Source: Straminergon stramineum (Eukaryota > Streptophyta > Bryopsida > Hypnales > Calliergonaceae). From it: a DNA stretch of 64,000 bases. Numbering within the stretch: position 1 is the first letter of the stretch; the number at the start of each line of letters is the position of its first letter. Below are positions 1 through 13,000 of the stretch, piece by piece. The notes beneath the pieces were generated by a model, which worked only from the letters and a program-made list of their open reading frames with translations, was not told the DNA's origin and ran no database searches. Made by a program: the position numbers and the translations under genes. The DNA lies in NCBI GenBank assembly GCA_963920665.1, contig OY987265.1:27471001-27535000 (forward strand). Reading direction: 5' to 3'.

Positions 1-823
1 CTTGAAGAATCAAAACATGTTGAAAAAAGAAGATTCTCCATCAAATGCCTAAGATGAATTCCCTTCTTATCTCTTTGTAATACTTAGGGAATTTTTTTGT
101 AATATATAGTTTGCACAAGCTATGACTATTGCAAGTAGTACATGCATGTAGTTAAGGATCTATTGGACTATGCTTCTTGGTTGGTTTAAACGAGACCAAC
201 AATAGGTTGTTTTTTATTCTTGCACTTTCTTAATGGAGTAGCAAGTTTGATTGGATCAAATGACTTAAGGTGTATGTGGAGATGTTTCAACTTCTATAAG
301 ACATTAGAAGTTGAATAGCTATGGTTATGAATACTTTAATTTGACAAGACATGTACATACCATTTAGCTTAATGTTGGTACTTAAAATAACCACTACTTG
401 ATCTAGGTTTTGCTACTTTATGCTCTAGATCTAGCAATTAAAGTAAACTTGGAATAATTAGTTTGAAGAAGAATCAGATTTGTGCCCTGACCCAAGGATG
501 TATCAGAAAAGTTTTGTTTATTTGTGTTGCCATTGGGGTTTGAAACCTAGTCTCCACTACTAAAATGGTGAGTCTTAGCATTCAATGAACCTACTTCCCT
601 TGAATGTTTAATGCCACCTTTTTATTCCATTTATATCCTTCATATCCCTTGTTCAATGATGAGAGCATGTGCTGTAAGTATTTTTCCAAGGCCATTTTTG
701 ACTCCTTCCTCATGTTTTTTAACCTTTTGCTTGAAAAAATTGTCACATGGGTGACAATTCATTGAAAATTTCAGAAATTGGATGGAGAGAAAGGATAGAA
801 GTCCAAAAAAATGGAATAGGTTT

Positions 824-877
824 GGACTTTGGGCTTGGACTTTGGGCTTGGACTTTGGGCTTGGACTTTGGACTTTC
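824..877. repeat. 13-bp minisatellite
   Basis: About four head-to-tail units of GGACTTTGGGCTT are visible, with the last unit degenerate. An open frame that crosses it is only a product of the repeat period. Confidence 0.8.
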
Positions 878-1114
878 GCCTTTGGAGGCTTTACACTACG
901 GCCAACTGAAGGCTCCAAGTCCTAGTTTTGGGGGCCTATTTATTGATCATTTCCTTGGACTCTCACCAAAGTTGGGCCACTCAATCCCACGGCCTCTTGA
1001 CTTGGACAACCATAGTATGAAGAGGCCCTCATAAACAACCCACAACTAACCTATGACTGCCTAATGAAGTACTAAATATTCTCTATTAATGGAGTGACAC
1101 GTTACCCCCTCTTG

Positions 1115-1184
1115 TCATAAAACCCTTGATTCTATCATAGAAAACTTTGATTTTGTCGTAGAAAACCTTGATTTTGTGATAGAA
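1115..1184. repeat. 21-bp tandem repeat, about three units
   Basis: Units resembling TCATAGAAAACTTTGATTTTG follow one another from 1115, 1135 and 1156, with a partial fourth unit. The repeat is imperfect and non-coding. Confidence 0.7.
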
Positions 1185-2777
1185 TGAAGGGAATTGGGGT
1201 GGATTTTAGGTGGAATTGGGGCCAAAAGTGGGTGATGGAATTGGGCTGCCAAATGGTAATGGGTTGGTGTACTTTACTTCTTATTCATCAAACTTTGCCC
1301 TCATTATTGTATGATAATAGAGTTATTTGAGAAAAGTGATTTAGTTAGAGGTTGTTCTAGAATTTTTGAGGTGGTGGGGAGGAATTTTGTGCATTGTGTA
1401 GGTCTTTATTATTGTTAGTCCTAGAATAGTTCTTATATCACTAACTTGACAAAGTTAGTTGTGAATTTTTTCCAAGAAGTTTGGCTTCATGTAGTTTGAG
1501 GGATTTTGTTTCTTGTTTTGAAGCTAATTGTGGAAGTTGTATCTTTTGGTGGAATGAATTGGTGAATATTTGATTGATCATGTGTAGTGGATTCCTATAG
1601 TGATTGAGAAGAAATGGTCTATTTGAAAAAATGATTCATGCAAAGGAGATAAGTAGTTTGTAGTTTGGTTCCTTTCTCACCTTGTTTTCTAGGGCAGATT
1701 TGTCTTTGAGTTGGCATGCCAAAGCTTGGATGTAGATTTAATTACAAGCTGATTTTTTCAGCCTAGATCTCATGGAGGTAATGATCTGTTGCTTTTAATG
1801 CTTCTAATGTTGTTGGTTGGAAGAAGATGGAGCCTCTGTTTACAAAACAATATAGCAAGACGCCATTTAAGGAATTATTTGATTTGGAGTTGTCATATTT
1901 GGTCAAGCTGTTGATTTGCAGCAACTGCATGGAGATTGACTATGTTGAAGAGGGAAGACCGAACTTTGCATGTACCCGATTGTCATTAGGTGACCTCATC
2001 ATTGCATTGATGTTATTATTTGTTCCATCTTCTCCATGCTTTGAGTCTTTGAGACCCTAAACTCTAGATTTGCCTAAACTTTTTTTACATTTACTTGTAA
2101 ATGTTTGGAATCAACTTCTTCATACTAGTGTTTTATGAACGCTCTTTTATTTTTTGATCTTAAATTCTAAATCATTGCAAATGCATGTGTACAGATTCAA
2201 TATATGCCTTCCTTGCTATAGTGAAGGTTGTATTCTCTTGTGAATCTATAGTGTTTTTAGAATGCCAATTTTTCATGTTTTCATATTGTATTTCTAGTGG
2301 TGGTGCTTTTTATAGTTTGAATGTCAAGATGTTGTTTGATGTTTCTAAGCTTCTATATTTGATGCTTGTTCCTCTTTGTACTAGGTTGTTTAGAACACAT
2401 GGCATAGAATTTAGAAATTACCAAAACTAGGGTTGAATTGGACATTCTTCTTTATTATCATCTGAAATTGTATCATAGTACTAGTATTGCATATATCAAA
2501 AAAATTAAGAAAAAATGTAAGACATTGGTTTTATGGTGTATATTGTATATATGTATGAAAAAATTAGACACATAAGTTTTATATGTAAGATAGCCTAACT
2601 ATAAAATTTGCATGAAAGAATTTATAAAATATCATAGTGTATTGGAAATATGCCCTTAGTAGCTTTTTATGTAAAAATAGGATCATCTAAAATACAATAA
2701 TGAAGGTAAATAGATCCACATCAAATACCCTCTTAACTCATGTGTATACCTTAAATTACAAGGAGTGATCTCCTTGG

Positions 2778-4710
2778 GGGATATGTAAAGGAGGAAGGCC
2801 ATTGCAAGAAGGGACGCAACTGATAAAAAGAAAGAGGTGCAAGTCCAAGTTCTTCTCATCGCCAAGGAGAAGAAGGAAGTTGAGAAATTGGCCAGGCTGG
2901 TAGAGAAGGAGAAGGAGAAAGAGAAAGAGAAGGAAAAAAAGGTAAAGACCAAAGGCAAGAAGAAGGTCAAAGTAAGCATTCCAAATCCAGCATCATCCAC
3001 AATAGATCAGGGCTCTGAAATGCAAGCTAGATTTGAGAGCGAAGTAAAGAAGAAGGCTACTTTGTTACAGCTCACTGAAGAGGTCATCACTCATGTAACA
3101 CAAGCAATTGTTCTCAATGAAGATGATTTGACCAAGTCTAAGAATTTAATCCTCAACATCTCTATCGAGGACTTGGTGGAGTCCAAGACGCCGACTTGGT
3201 ATAAAGAGGTCTTGGCCTTTTTGAAGAAGGTAATGATCTTAGAATTGAACTTGAAAATTCATTTATATGTCTTGATTAATATGAACATAGAGTATATTGA
3301 TGGTTCTTTTTTTCATGCATTATGTGTTGGCAAGTTTTAGGTGGAAAGCCTGGCATGTTTTACAATGTGCCTAATACTAGGCCAAGTGTGGATGTCGTAT
3401 TCTTTAACTACCTAGAGAACTTGCCAGTGTCGGGGCTAACTTCTTCACCACACGAGGTACTAGAATGGAATGAAGATGTGGGAGATGAAGCTCTTTAATT
3501 AGCGTTCAATTTTGCCTTGAAGCACCTCCAAGACCATAGATGGATCATAGTGTTTCACTTGTGGAGCACCAAAGCGAAGTCTAACATTGTTGGACTTTGT
3601 GAGACATACTAGATGCAAATAAAGAAGGAGTGGATGGACATGAACTGCATGCACTTAACCTCGGCAATAGACAATATTAAGATGATAAATTCCATTCAAC
3701 CTCTCTAGCTTAAACACTCTATTTTGCTTTTACATTCACTTCATATTGTTCTAAAGACTTTGCAATTTTGATGATTGTAGAACTATAATGAATGCTTGTA
3801 GACGCAGAAGTTTGGAATCACCCTTGTGGTGAAGGACATAGGCACGAAAGGAAAATCTGATTTTGATTTCAAACGCACAACAACAATGAAGAAAGTTGAT
3901 GTGGACATTGCACGGGACGACATGTTGATGAACTACACTCATCCAGATGACATGGCGATGAATGGCGAAAAGCCATGGTAGGGTGCTCATGAAAAAGACC
4001 CCCGATTTTTCCAAATCCTACTTAAAGCTACGAGTGTCAAAGGAGATTTGGTTTTGGACTACAATGCATCCATAGGTTTGGCTTTAATTTGAGTTTTGTC
4101 TATTGCAAATCAAATTTGTGCATGACACTAAACTAATATGTTTTTTCCCTTGCCTTCAAGTGCATCGATTACCGCTTGTCATGGAACAGGCCGTCACATT
4201 GTGGCTTTGGAGGAGAATAAGGACATTTTTGAAGCCATCCTCAAACCAGTGAAGAAATCCACTCCAACTGTGGTGGCAACACAACCACTAGCTGCAGTTA
4301 TGGTTTCGCAAGACCCAGACGACATGCCCGTAGTGCCTTGGAAATTCACTCGGAAGGGAAAATTCAGTAGGTAAGTTGGTACTTTTTAAATTTTGTCTTT
4401 GTATAGTGACCTTTAAATTGTCGACCTCTAATATGGTATTACATTTGTTTGCAGTCATTGAGGATTGATGTCAAGAGATGCAATGATGAAGAAACAAAGT
4501 CTTCTTTGTAGTCTGGAGAAGCCTTTCAATCTTCCAGTTTATGCCAAATAAATGGCAATGGCCTTTGCAGATTTTGGTTGCTCCAAACCAAAACACCATA
4601 AAGACACATACACTCTAAATGTCTTTCAATTCATAGATGAGTTTGCATCTGAGGGTAGAGAGTCTTCTGATTCATCGAAGACTTCTGATTTTGCAACCGA
4701 GCTCACCTAG
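2778..4710 (+). pseudogene. E1 copy: ParB-methyltransferase-like gene, 3' half, decayed
   Basis: Five exons match the 3' part of the genes in E2 and E3: about 2778-3229 (Lys/Glu-rich linker), 3335-3684 (first methyltransferase-like block), 3802-4075, 4160-4370 (second block, VLDYNASIG joined to an ITACHGTGRHIVALEE segment) and 4455-4710 (C-terminus). Exon lengths match the other copies (211 nt for the fourth). Damage is clear: TAA and TAG codons in exon 2, TAG for Trp in exon 3, TAA in the last exon, a 1-nt deletion at the start of exon 2, a lost GT donor after 3684 and a lost AG acceptor before 4160. The motif-IV-like tetrapeptide reads NYLE, so its Asp is gone. The ParB part is absent. Assignment to the element family is firm; the enzymatic name is inferred from motif layout. 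Confidence 0.75.
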
Positions 4711-5010
4711 ACTTAGACTCATGAGATGGACATATCTCATGAGTCGTGCTTTTGTATGTTGATTTTTATTATAATTGGATTTGTGTGTTTTATAGCTACA
4801 TCTTGGACATTTGATATTTTTATTTTTCACTTTCCATTGTAAGACTACTAACCAAATTGACTACATGTAGTTGTGTCCAAGAAAAAATAAAAGCCAAGTT
4901 AAAATAAACTACTATTTCCTTGTCTAGACTCTACTTCTAGAGAATTGAAGGACTTTCAAAATCCACGATCATAGGTCCCTTACTATTATTTTCAGGCATA
5001 AAAAGTTTCC

Positions 5011-5061
5011 GCTCACAAGCTCACGGGTTCACTGCTCCAAACTCGCGTGCTAGCAACCCTG
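5011..5061 (-). repeat. Terminal inverted repeat of element E1, methyltransferase side
   Basis: Read on the minus strand the end begins CAGGGTTGCTAGC at 5061, as at the methyltransferase ends of E2 (40595) and E3 (52945). It lies about 350 bp after the last E1 exon, the same arrangement as in E2. The other end of E1 is not in the window. Confidence 0.8.
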
Positions 5062-5539
5062 AACTTGTAATAAGTATTTTGTTAAAGAGAGAGTTCAATG
5101 TAGAAAAAATTGTATTTTGTCTACTATGAATTTAACAAGATTTGATTTCAACAAGTTCCTGGAAGTAAAGTATGATTTTCAATGTTGTTGCTCATTGAAA
5201 AAATGATTTGATAGGAAAATATAGTGCAACACCAATTAAAAGTTAATAGAAAAACAAATTAAATACATTTGAAAATAATATTTACCTAAATCAACATGAA
5301 GCAAACACACATTGTCTCCACATTGACAAGAAGGGAAAAATTGTGTATGTTCCTAGAAAGGGAAAAACAATTTAAGAGAGTTGCAAACAATGTAGAATTC
5401 AATATCATCAACAATATGTTCAAATTCATGACATCCAAACAATACATGGTGTTTTCAGAGGAAGAATAACACAAAGGATAAGATCAAAATCTGAGGGAGA
5501 GATCAAAGCAGACATGGTAGATGAGCTCTGCAAGTATGT

Positions 5540-6848
5540 TGTCACGCCCCTATCTCCTTGGGTTGCCTAAAGTGCCTTAATGAGCAAGGGGGACCTTGGG
5601 GTGACTTCTCAAGCCTTCCAATAGTCTAACTAAGAATAGAGAAATGATAGATTCCCAAGCAATCAGGGCACAATAGTACCTTGAATATGAAGAGCATAGG
5701 AGCACATCATACAAGCTTGGAAAGTTCTTGAGAATATGCTTCTAAACATTAAAAAAATGCGTAATTTGAAGTAGAAGGCTAGAAGTTATGGCCTTTCAAA
5801 ATTGGGGGTGTTTCAATGGCGCCAAGACACTCAAAGGCTAGGTATGAGGGGTTCCCAAAGAATCCCTAAACAGAATATGGCATGTAGCATATCATTGAAA
5901 AGCTATAAAGATAAGGAAGCTAGAATGCCAAGTATTGTGAGGTTCTAAGACATGAGTTAGAAGTTATGGCTAAGAGAAAGGCTGTAGTGATGCCGCTCCT
6001 AATAAACCCGAATCTTTGAAGGGCCATAACTTTGTGAGAACTTGTCCAAATGGGACAAGTGAGTAGTCCATCAACATCTATTAATTGAGTAGATATCTGT
6101 AATAGGCTTGCATATGCATTTGGAGCCTTGAAAGCAAAATTATGCCATTTGGAAGTTTGGGAGTCCAAACGGAGTTGGAACTTGGTTGTTTCGATTGGAA
6201 ATGGGTGGTCTTTCAAAATCCAAGGGGTTTGAGAAGTCCCTTAGATGCACAAGGGGGGATCTGTTGAATGCCATAGAAAGTACTATAGGAGGGGTTGGTC
6301 TCACTCGTCACTCCCTCTTAGAGCCTTGGTGAGTCTCGGTGACTCACAATTGGTGATGCAACTTCACCACCGGCTTTAAAGCTCCATGGGACACTTGTGT
6401 GTGTATGTGTCCCGAGGCACTAGTTGATTGGAGTTCCACTCCTTTCTAGGCCATTCGCGATGTGTCTCAAGTTGTAAGTCCTAATTAGTATTGGTGTGAG
6501 AGTAGTAAATACCCTACGGGCCTAGTATGGAGTAAGGTGACAACCAAGGGTGGTTAGGACCATGGTAAGTAGTGCCACCATGAGTTCTAGCATAGTAAGC
6601 TGGAAGTTCCACCCCATGTCACCAAGTGACATGCCAGGTGTCATGAGTGGAGTATGTGCTAGTAGTCTTGGGGATTGCAACTTAGCAATATGAATTGAAA
6701 ATGGGAACTAATCATGTGGGTGTATGGAATGTAGTGTTAGTAAGCTTGGGTTCAAGTGATATTGGAATTGGAGCATGGTGAGCCTTGAAAGCTATAAAGG
6801 GCTTCTAAAGGCTATTTGGAGTTGTAAGGTGTTACTAGGGCTGCGACA
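5540..6848 (+). mobile_element. 1.31-kb solo-LTR-like insertion, TGTCACG family
   Basis: It begins TGTCACGCCCC, ends GGGCTGCGACA and is flanked by the 5-bp duplication TATGT (5535-5539 and 6849-6853). TG...CA ends with a 5-bp target duplication are the signature of an LTR-retrotransposon integrase. No internal LTR pair, reverse transcriptase or integrase is present, so a solo LTR fits best. A diverged second copy sits inside the E3 gene at 57367-58628. No coding frame of note. Confidence 0.85.
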
Positions 6849-6853
6849 TATGT

Positions 6854-9712
6854 TGTATCCTAGAGGCTAAAAGGTTCAAAATTCTATGAGACCTTTCAAA
6901 ACTTGCCAACAAAGATCACATTGATATAGAAATGCAATACTAAAAAAATGCATTGTCAATAGAGAAAGTTCATGATTATGAATAACACATGTACCACTCA
7001 TCAAATAATGTGTCTATGTGTAGAGAAAATCCCCTCTTGAAGTCTATTGCAAGTGCGTGATGTGTGGCCACTAAAAATTTCTAAAATGACACATGAAATT
7101 AGTCAAGATATCCATCAGTGGAAGGACATATACTTTGAATGTTTGTCCCTATGATATTTAGCAATGTCTAAGAAGAAGTCCTATTTTTGTCCATATTGAC
7201 AAAAAAAATATTGAGTTGATTTTTTAGTTCCAAGAAGGCAATCTTATCCTAAACATAGTATTGAATTTCATATAATATTACTCCAATATATGTATTGTTG
7301 AAGAAGGATAATGACCGAATTGGAAACTATTCTATTAGTATAATAAGTTCGTTCCAAGGGAGACGATCAAGTAGGATATTTCTATGCTAATGGATTCTAT
7401 ATCTAAAATCAAATATCTTGACTTATTCAATAACCCAACTTGGAATTCCATACCCAAAAACATAACTACAACAACACTGCAAACCCAATTTGGATGTTGA
7501 CTTCAATTAATACAAGTCACATTCTATCAAATAGACTTCCCATTTCGAAACATACACATAACATGAATCATCATTAACCAACTTGGACTGGACACAAATT
7601 ATTCTCTATCACTTCAACATCCACTTTCACAATTTAATTCATCAATAATCACAACACATAATATTGCACGCATCCATACAAACAATCAATTTGTATGTAA
7701 TTTTTGATTAGCTTAATTAAATTGGTGAACAAATCACCAATTAGAAATTAATACTTTTCTCTTCATTCTTCCATTCAGATTTTTATTTTTTATTTATTTT
7801 ATTTGTTATTATTTTTCTTCCCTAATTAAAACTCTCAATTTCCATCACCTATAACTTCCAACTAGGTTCTCATAATTCTTCACAACTTCCATCTATCTTC
7901 ACTTTGCCTTCTTAGTTCACTTCACACAAACTTTTCAAAATAGCAAACACATCCAACCAAGACATTAACACAAAGTCCAAAAATATTCTGACATCACACA
8001 TCCAATCAAATAACACACACACAACCAACTTGGAAACACTCCCAACACTTAACATCACCATTCCATCACTCATAACCACAAACAAATGAAAATATGTAAC
8101 ACTACTTGGCTGGGACTCCAACTGGAACTCTCATCAGTGGATAAAACAAATGACTAAAATCACAGACCAAATAGGAATTCCAAACTTGGCGGTTACCAAT
8201 TTGGGAGAGACAACCCAACCTACATCTAACCACCAAATTGGAACTGCAAGGCAATTGCCACACACAAATAAAATTCCAAATTGGATTAACTCTCAAAACA
8301 TCCAACTAGACTTGACATACACACCACTTAAGAATTTGACTTGGACTGAATCAACACCCCATTTGGATTACAGATCAGAAAACTTGGAACTTGGCTGGAC
8401 AGCCGAACCATTTCAATTAGGAAACCACCCATCCAAATCAGCACATACACACTCAACATTCATTCATCATTCATTCACCATCCAAAAACACACCAAATTG
8501 GAATTCAATCAGCCCCTTAAAACACACAATTAAGACACCAAATTCAAAAACAACCAATCAAAATTAGTAAAAAACACATAGAAATCAACCAAAAATTTAT
8601 AACAAAAAAAATAATAATCAGTATTCTACATGTATGGACTTGAGTGAAACATTCTTTATGTTGCTTTGCATCACTCATTAGAACAAAGTGTGTTGCTCTA
8701 TACTAGTATATTAGAAGGAATGAGATACCTCTTTACAAATAGAGTTTCAAAGAGTTAGCAATAGGGTTGTATAAGCAAAATCTAACTAGTGTAGCATAGT
8801 TGCACACCCTTAAAAACACACTAGAATTTCTAAAAACATGATTAGAAGCTTTTGAAACTAATTTTTTTGGCCAAACAATCTTAGCACAACTTGTGGTGTG
8901 AATCCTAGTATGCAATGTACAAAGAAACTTCAGTTCAATAGCATTGTATTAAAAAATTTACGTAACATTCAAAACATCTAAACAAACATTGTAATACTCC
9001 TTGTTTTCAAAATTATAAAAGATTCACAACAAGTCTAAAATCTAAAAGCAATAAAACAAATGAGAATATGTATATACTTGTGTTTCAACAAGAACAATCC
9101 AAGGTAGTTGTTAGATCACAAGTAGGAAGTTCTTCTAATGCAAACAAACTATTGAGAGATCTTTAGGAGAGAGATGTATACTAATCCTAATGTTAATAGA
9201 TGGCCAAGATGTGTCACTCTATGGCGCTGATCAATTTACAGAAATTGATTTCTTCAAAAAAATGGATATTAACAACATTGTAGGGGTTTCATCCAACAAC
9301 TTCAGCCATTCACATTGCAAACCCTCAAGATAATTCAAATTTTTTATTTTCAAAGGGATTTATGTTTAAGAGAATATACTAAAACATCCTTTTCTACATA
9401 GGTAGATAGATAGTGCAACAATTTCTATGTGACACTCTTGCTCATTTGTGTTTGGAAGAACATTATCTACGTTCATCATAACATGAATCGGATATGGTGA
9501 AATTGCATTAACATATGTTGTTTACACTCTTAATATATTATGTTAGCTTCAACAAGGTTCTTAATGCAAATGCAATGCTTCGCCCTAACAACCCTGTAAA
9601 ATTGGCCATCTAATACAAAAACATTGGAAAAAAACATAGATTTCAACATGGTTTTTTTCTAGTGAAAGAAATGTAATCCTCTTTCATTTAAGAATTATAG
9701 AAGATTTTGTAG
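6854..9712. other. AT-rich non-coding stretch
   Basis: No gene is supported. Between about 7430 and 8520 a palindromic motif of the form CCAA(A/C)TTGGA recurs many times at irregular spacing. A 127-codon open frame at 8150-8533 runs through this motif cluster and has no domain, so I treat it as chance. Confidence 0.5.
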
Positions 9713-9715
9713 ACT

Positions 9716-9921
9716 CACTATAAGAAACCACAGTTTTTTGATGTCTAAGTTGATAGATTTTAGGTGACATCAAATGTAATGACCCATGTTTTTATATGAA
9801 CAATAATGTCCTAAATAACATCAAGATGTTACATTGGACATCATTGTTGATATAAAAACATGGGTTGTTACATTTGATGTCACCTAAAATCTATCATCTA
9901 AAACATGGGTTTCTTATAGTG
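9716..9921. mobile_element. 206-bp MITE with CACTA-type ends
   Basis: The ends are CACTATAAGAAACC and its exact inverted copy, and the two halves are largely complementary over the whole length. A 3-bp duplication ACT flanks it (9713-9715 and 9922-9924). CACTA-type termini plus a 3-bp duplication indicate a non-autonomous CACTA-superfamily MITE. It has no coding capacity. Confidence 0.9.
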
Positions 9922-9924
9922 ACT

Positions 9925-10380
9925 AGACTAATGGGACTAATGAGCTTGTAGGGCATTAATCAGATTAGTCAAAATGTACTAATTCTCCTACATCATTTAC
10001 CTCTTTATTCACAAAATTGTGTTATTCACAACACTTACGTCTTCATTTACAAGGAAATACTCATCCCTAGTTGTATCCCTAGGGAAAACACAGGAGCTAC
10101 TTATTTGCCACACATAATAAAATTTTGGAATTTAGGAATTCATATAGGCAATCAAAGGCTACAAATTAGAGTAGAGTGGTATAGAAAATAAATTAATCAA
10201 GCACAAAATAGGGGGTCGTTTTTTTAACATGCACCCCCCGGAAAAACTTGGAGACTTCGAGAAGACGATTGAGAAGGGTGGTTCACACCAACCCACAAAT
10301 GTAACCTACAACTTCTGAATTGATGTTATCATTACCACAATAGCCTTTGACTTGTCAGAACATGGAATTCAATGACAACA
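9925..10380. other. Non-coding spacer
   Basis: AT-rich sequence with no gene or repeat that I can support. Confidence 0.5.
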
Positions 10381-12150
10381 AGGGACAGTGAAGGTCCCCT
10401 CTACAAATTGAAATTCTACCGGAGTCAAGGCCGATTCTAGAGGCCCGGCACCTCTACATATGCAACTGCACTTGGGGATTGAATTTCACTTGGCCACTCC
10501 ATCCATCTAAAATATCAGTAAGCAGGGCTCTTTTACTGTGTGCAGGAGATGCTCTTACCAAAGACCCGCAACCAGACATTGGTAAAACTCAGTGCACCTA
10601 CAACATTTGGGGTCATTCTGGAATATTGCTTGCCCAGTGCGGACCTACACTGGCGCATTGGCGAGTGGTTCAGAATCTCCAGTTGGTTTCCCTATGGAGC
10701 GGATCTCCTTCCTGGAATAAGTTCGCAGTCCAGAATTGGTGTATTAAAACACACTGGCGCAATGGCGATTATTCCAGAATTCCCATCCCGCAGGACGTGC
10801 CCGTGCAATATGTTACTGTAAAGGGGACCATGGCGACTTGACCAGCAGAATGTGCGCAATTCCGAGGATCGGAAGGGAATCAGGCAGGAATTAGCAGTAT
10901 GGCCTTGCCTAGTCATTTGTAGCACTTCGTAGGACAAGGAGTTCATGAGCTCTCGCTAGTTTCTAGAGCAGGAAGGTTATGTTTCCTTGCTCATCGTGTT
11001 TCTTCGCTTTTCCGGTCTTCAATTTCACCAGTCTCCTCCGACTGGGGTTTGGAGCTCAGTGGTTCCTTTTGTGAGGCCCTAGGGTGTTTTCATTTGAGCC
11101 CCGCGGCGGTGCTGGAGGAGAAGTTGACGTCGGGCGCGGAGGTGCGGTGGGCTTCACTCTTCGACTGTTTCGAATGACCCGTGCAAATGGTAAGTAATTC
11201 AATACTCGGTACACACCGTTGCAAAATTTACAACAATCCCTTTGTGAAAAAGAAAAGTCCCCTTCTCAAGCTTGCGAATGGCTAGGTTTGACCTGAAGAC
11301 TGTTTTAACTCCACCACTGCGTTCATTCTGCTGAATAGATACATGCTGATTTTGGAGATGTACAGTACTGTAGAGGCCTAGAGATTCCTCTCCCAGGTTA
11401 GCTGGACCGTGGCCGAGAACAGGGAAGACGATTTGCGGACTCTCTACTGTAGCAGTGGCGGTGAACAGTACTGTAGAGGCCTAGAGATTCCACTCCCAAG
11501 TTAGCTGGACCGAGGGCGAGAACAGGGAAGACTTTTTGCGGACGCACTACTGTGGCAGTGGTGGTGCCATCCTTTGCACGCCGAGCTCACGGGAGAACCA
11601 AGGCAACCCTTTCGTTGTTCTCCGACCTCGCCACTCCACGCACTTGGACGGTGTTTTCTTGAGGAGCGCAGTGGGTGCAGCTGCCGCTTGCGAAGGCCGG
11701 ATTCAGACTCCCCTGCGAATTTCGACTGGTGGGTCGTGCGGAAGCTTGTTGATTGAGGTGAAATCTCCGCTCTCTTGGGCTTACGGACAAATTGAAGCCC
11801 TCTCCGAGATGCATGCACGATAGCAGCTTATATTGTGAGTTGTTGGTGCAGTACTTGTCAAAGGTTTCCTCGTCTGGCGTTACGCATCACGCTCAGGGCA
11901 GAAGGTCTTGGTGGTCTGCGAGTTCTAAGTTAGAGCTCCGGTGTGCGGAAGTGGTATGCTCGATCTTGGATACTGATCTGTGGCGATATTTCCTCTTACA
12001 GAGCCGTGAAGCCATTGAGGGCAAAAAGCCTGCAAGCTCCGTGTGAACTCTCACCTCAAGGTACGAGCGGCTGCATTTGCATCTTTGTCGGCATGGTTGG
12101 GGTTGAGATGTCTGTCTTGATCGATTGATTCTTGCTGAGAATCGAGTGTG
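10380..12150. other. GC-richer island, possible exon or promoter region
   Basis: Base composition changes sharply from the AT-rich flanks, and several short open frames overlap on both strands, none with a recognisable domain. A good splice-donor-like sequence (AATGGTAAGT) lies near 11190. The stretch could be the 5' end of a gene whose coding exons I cannot see, or an old gene remnant. I make no product call. Confidence 0.35.
11362..11567. repeat. 103-bp tandem duplication
   Basis: Two adjacent copies begin at 11362 and 11465, each starting ACAGTACTGTAGAGGCCTAG. They differ at scattered positions, mostly transitions. Open frames across them are short and unrelated to known proteins. Confidence 0.85.
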
Positions 12151-13000
12151 CTTGACATTGGGGCAAGCAAGTTCTGATCAGTTGTTATGCAACTCGTTGA
12201 GCTCCGTTGTCGTAATTAGTTGGGTAGATTCTGCAGGGTAGGACTTAGCCAGTTTGCCATTTAAGATTTCCTTGTCATGGGCAACTGATTTAGATGTAAT
12301 GCACCAGCGGCTTGGGTTCTTATAATTATTGCTTGAGGGTGACAGAGCGTCATGTGAATCATTTGCTCAGCCTGCAGACTAGCTTTGTCTCCTCAACTGC
12401 TGTTACAGATCATGTTGCCTAGGTCTTCTTGGTTTGGGATTTGAGTTTTGAATTGCAGAAGTGATTATGCTCAACCTAAAGTTTCTTATGTGTGGCAATT
12501 TTCCATCTTGCAGATCCGTGAACTTGTTGAGGGAATAAAGCATTGCATAGTGTGAATTCTCAGCTACAGGTGCGGCTTACACCATGTGCATCTTTCTTTG
12601 TATAGTGAGTAAATGTTTGTCTTGATTGTTCCTGGGATGATTTTGCCTAAAATTGGTTCAAGTCAGTCCATAGTCCTTGTTATGTTTCTCCATCTTTTGC
12701 AAGATATCTATTTTGGTCATTTTCATTAGCTAGGATTTTCCATGGATGTCTTCTTGGGCAATTTGTGATTAATGATACACAAACAAGGGCTTGAATTGGT
12801 GATTATTTTCTCTTTAATTATAAGAGCAAGGGCTAAAGAGCATTGTCTTTATCACTTCCTTAGTGTCTAGACCAAGCTTGTCTTGTCAAAGTGTTCAGGC
12901 AAATCTTTACTATTTGTTTGGGGCAACATTCTAATGTGTAGAGTTGTGAAGACATTGAGGGAATCAAGTAGAGCATTGTACAGGTTTTGAAGTTTAGGTT
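11900..13000. repeat. Degenerate direct repeat of about 500 bp
   Basis: Blocks around 12000-12150, 12510-12640 and 12940-13000 share wording such as GTGAAGCCATTGAGGGCAAA versus GTGAACTTGTTGAGGGAATA, followed by matching sequence in the same order. The divergence is high, so boundaries are approximate. No coding content is recognised. Confidence 0.5.

Larger units (their letters stand above)
1..2770. other. AT-rich non-coding stretch with minisatellites
   Basis: I see no convincing gene here. Open frames are short, lack recognisable domains and have no splice-compatible neighbours. Two short tandem repeats, listed separately, lie near 824 and 1115. The similarity to the mobile-element family begins abruptly near 2778, so this stretch is either the flank or an unrelated insertion that truncated element E1. 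Confidence 0.6.

Noticed and set aside
8150..8533. 127-codon plus-strand open frame
   Set aside because: It lies in the CCAATTGGA motif cluster, is rich in Thr, His and Asn from AT/CA-rich DNA and has no domain or splice partner.
11501..12128. Overlapping frames in the GC-rich island
   Set aside because: Frames are open on both strands as a result of composition and the 103-bp duplication; no family resemblance.
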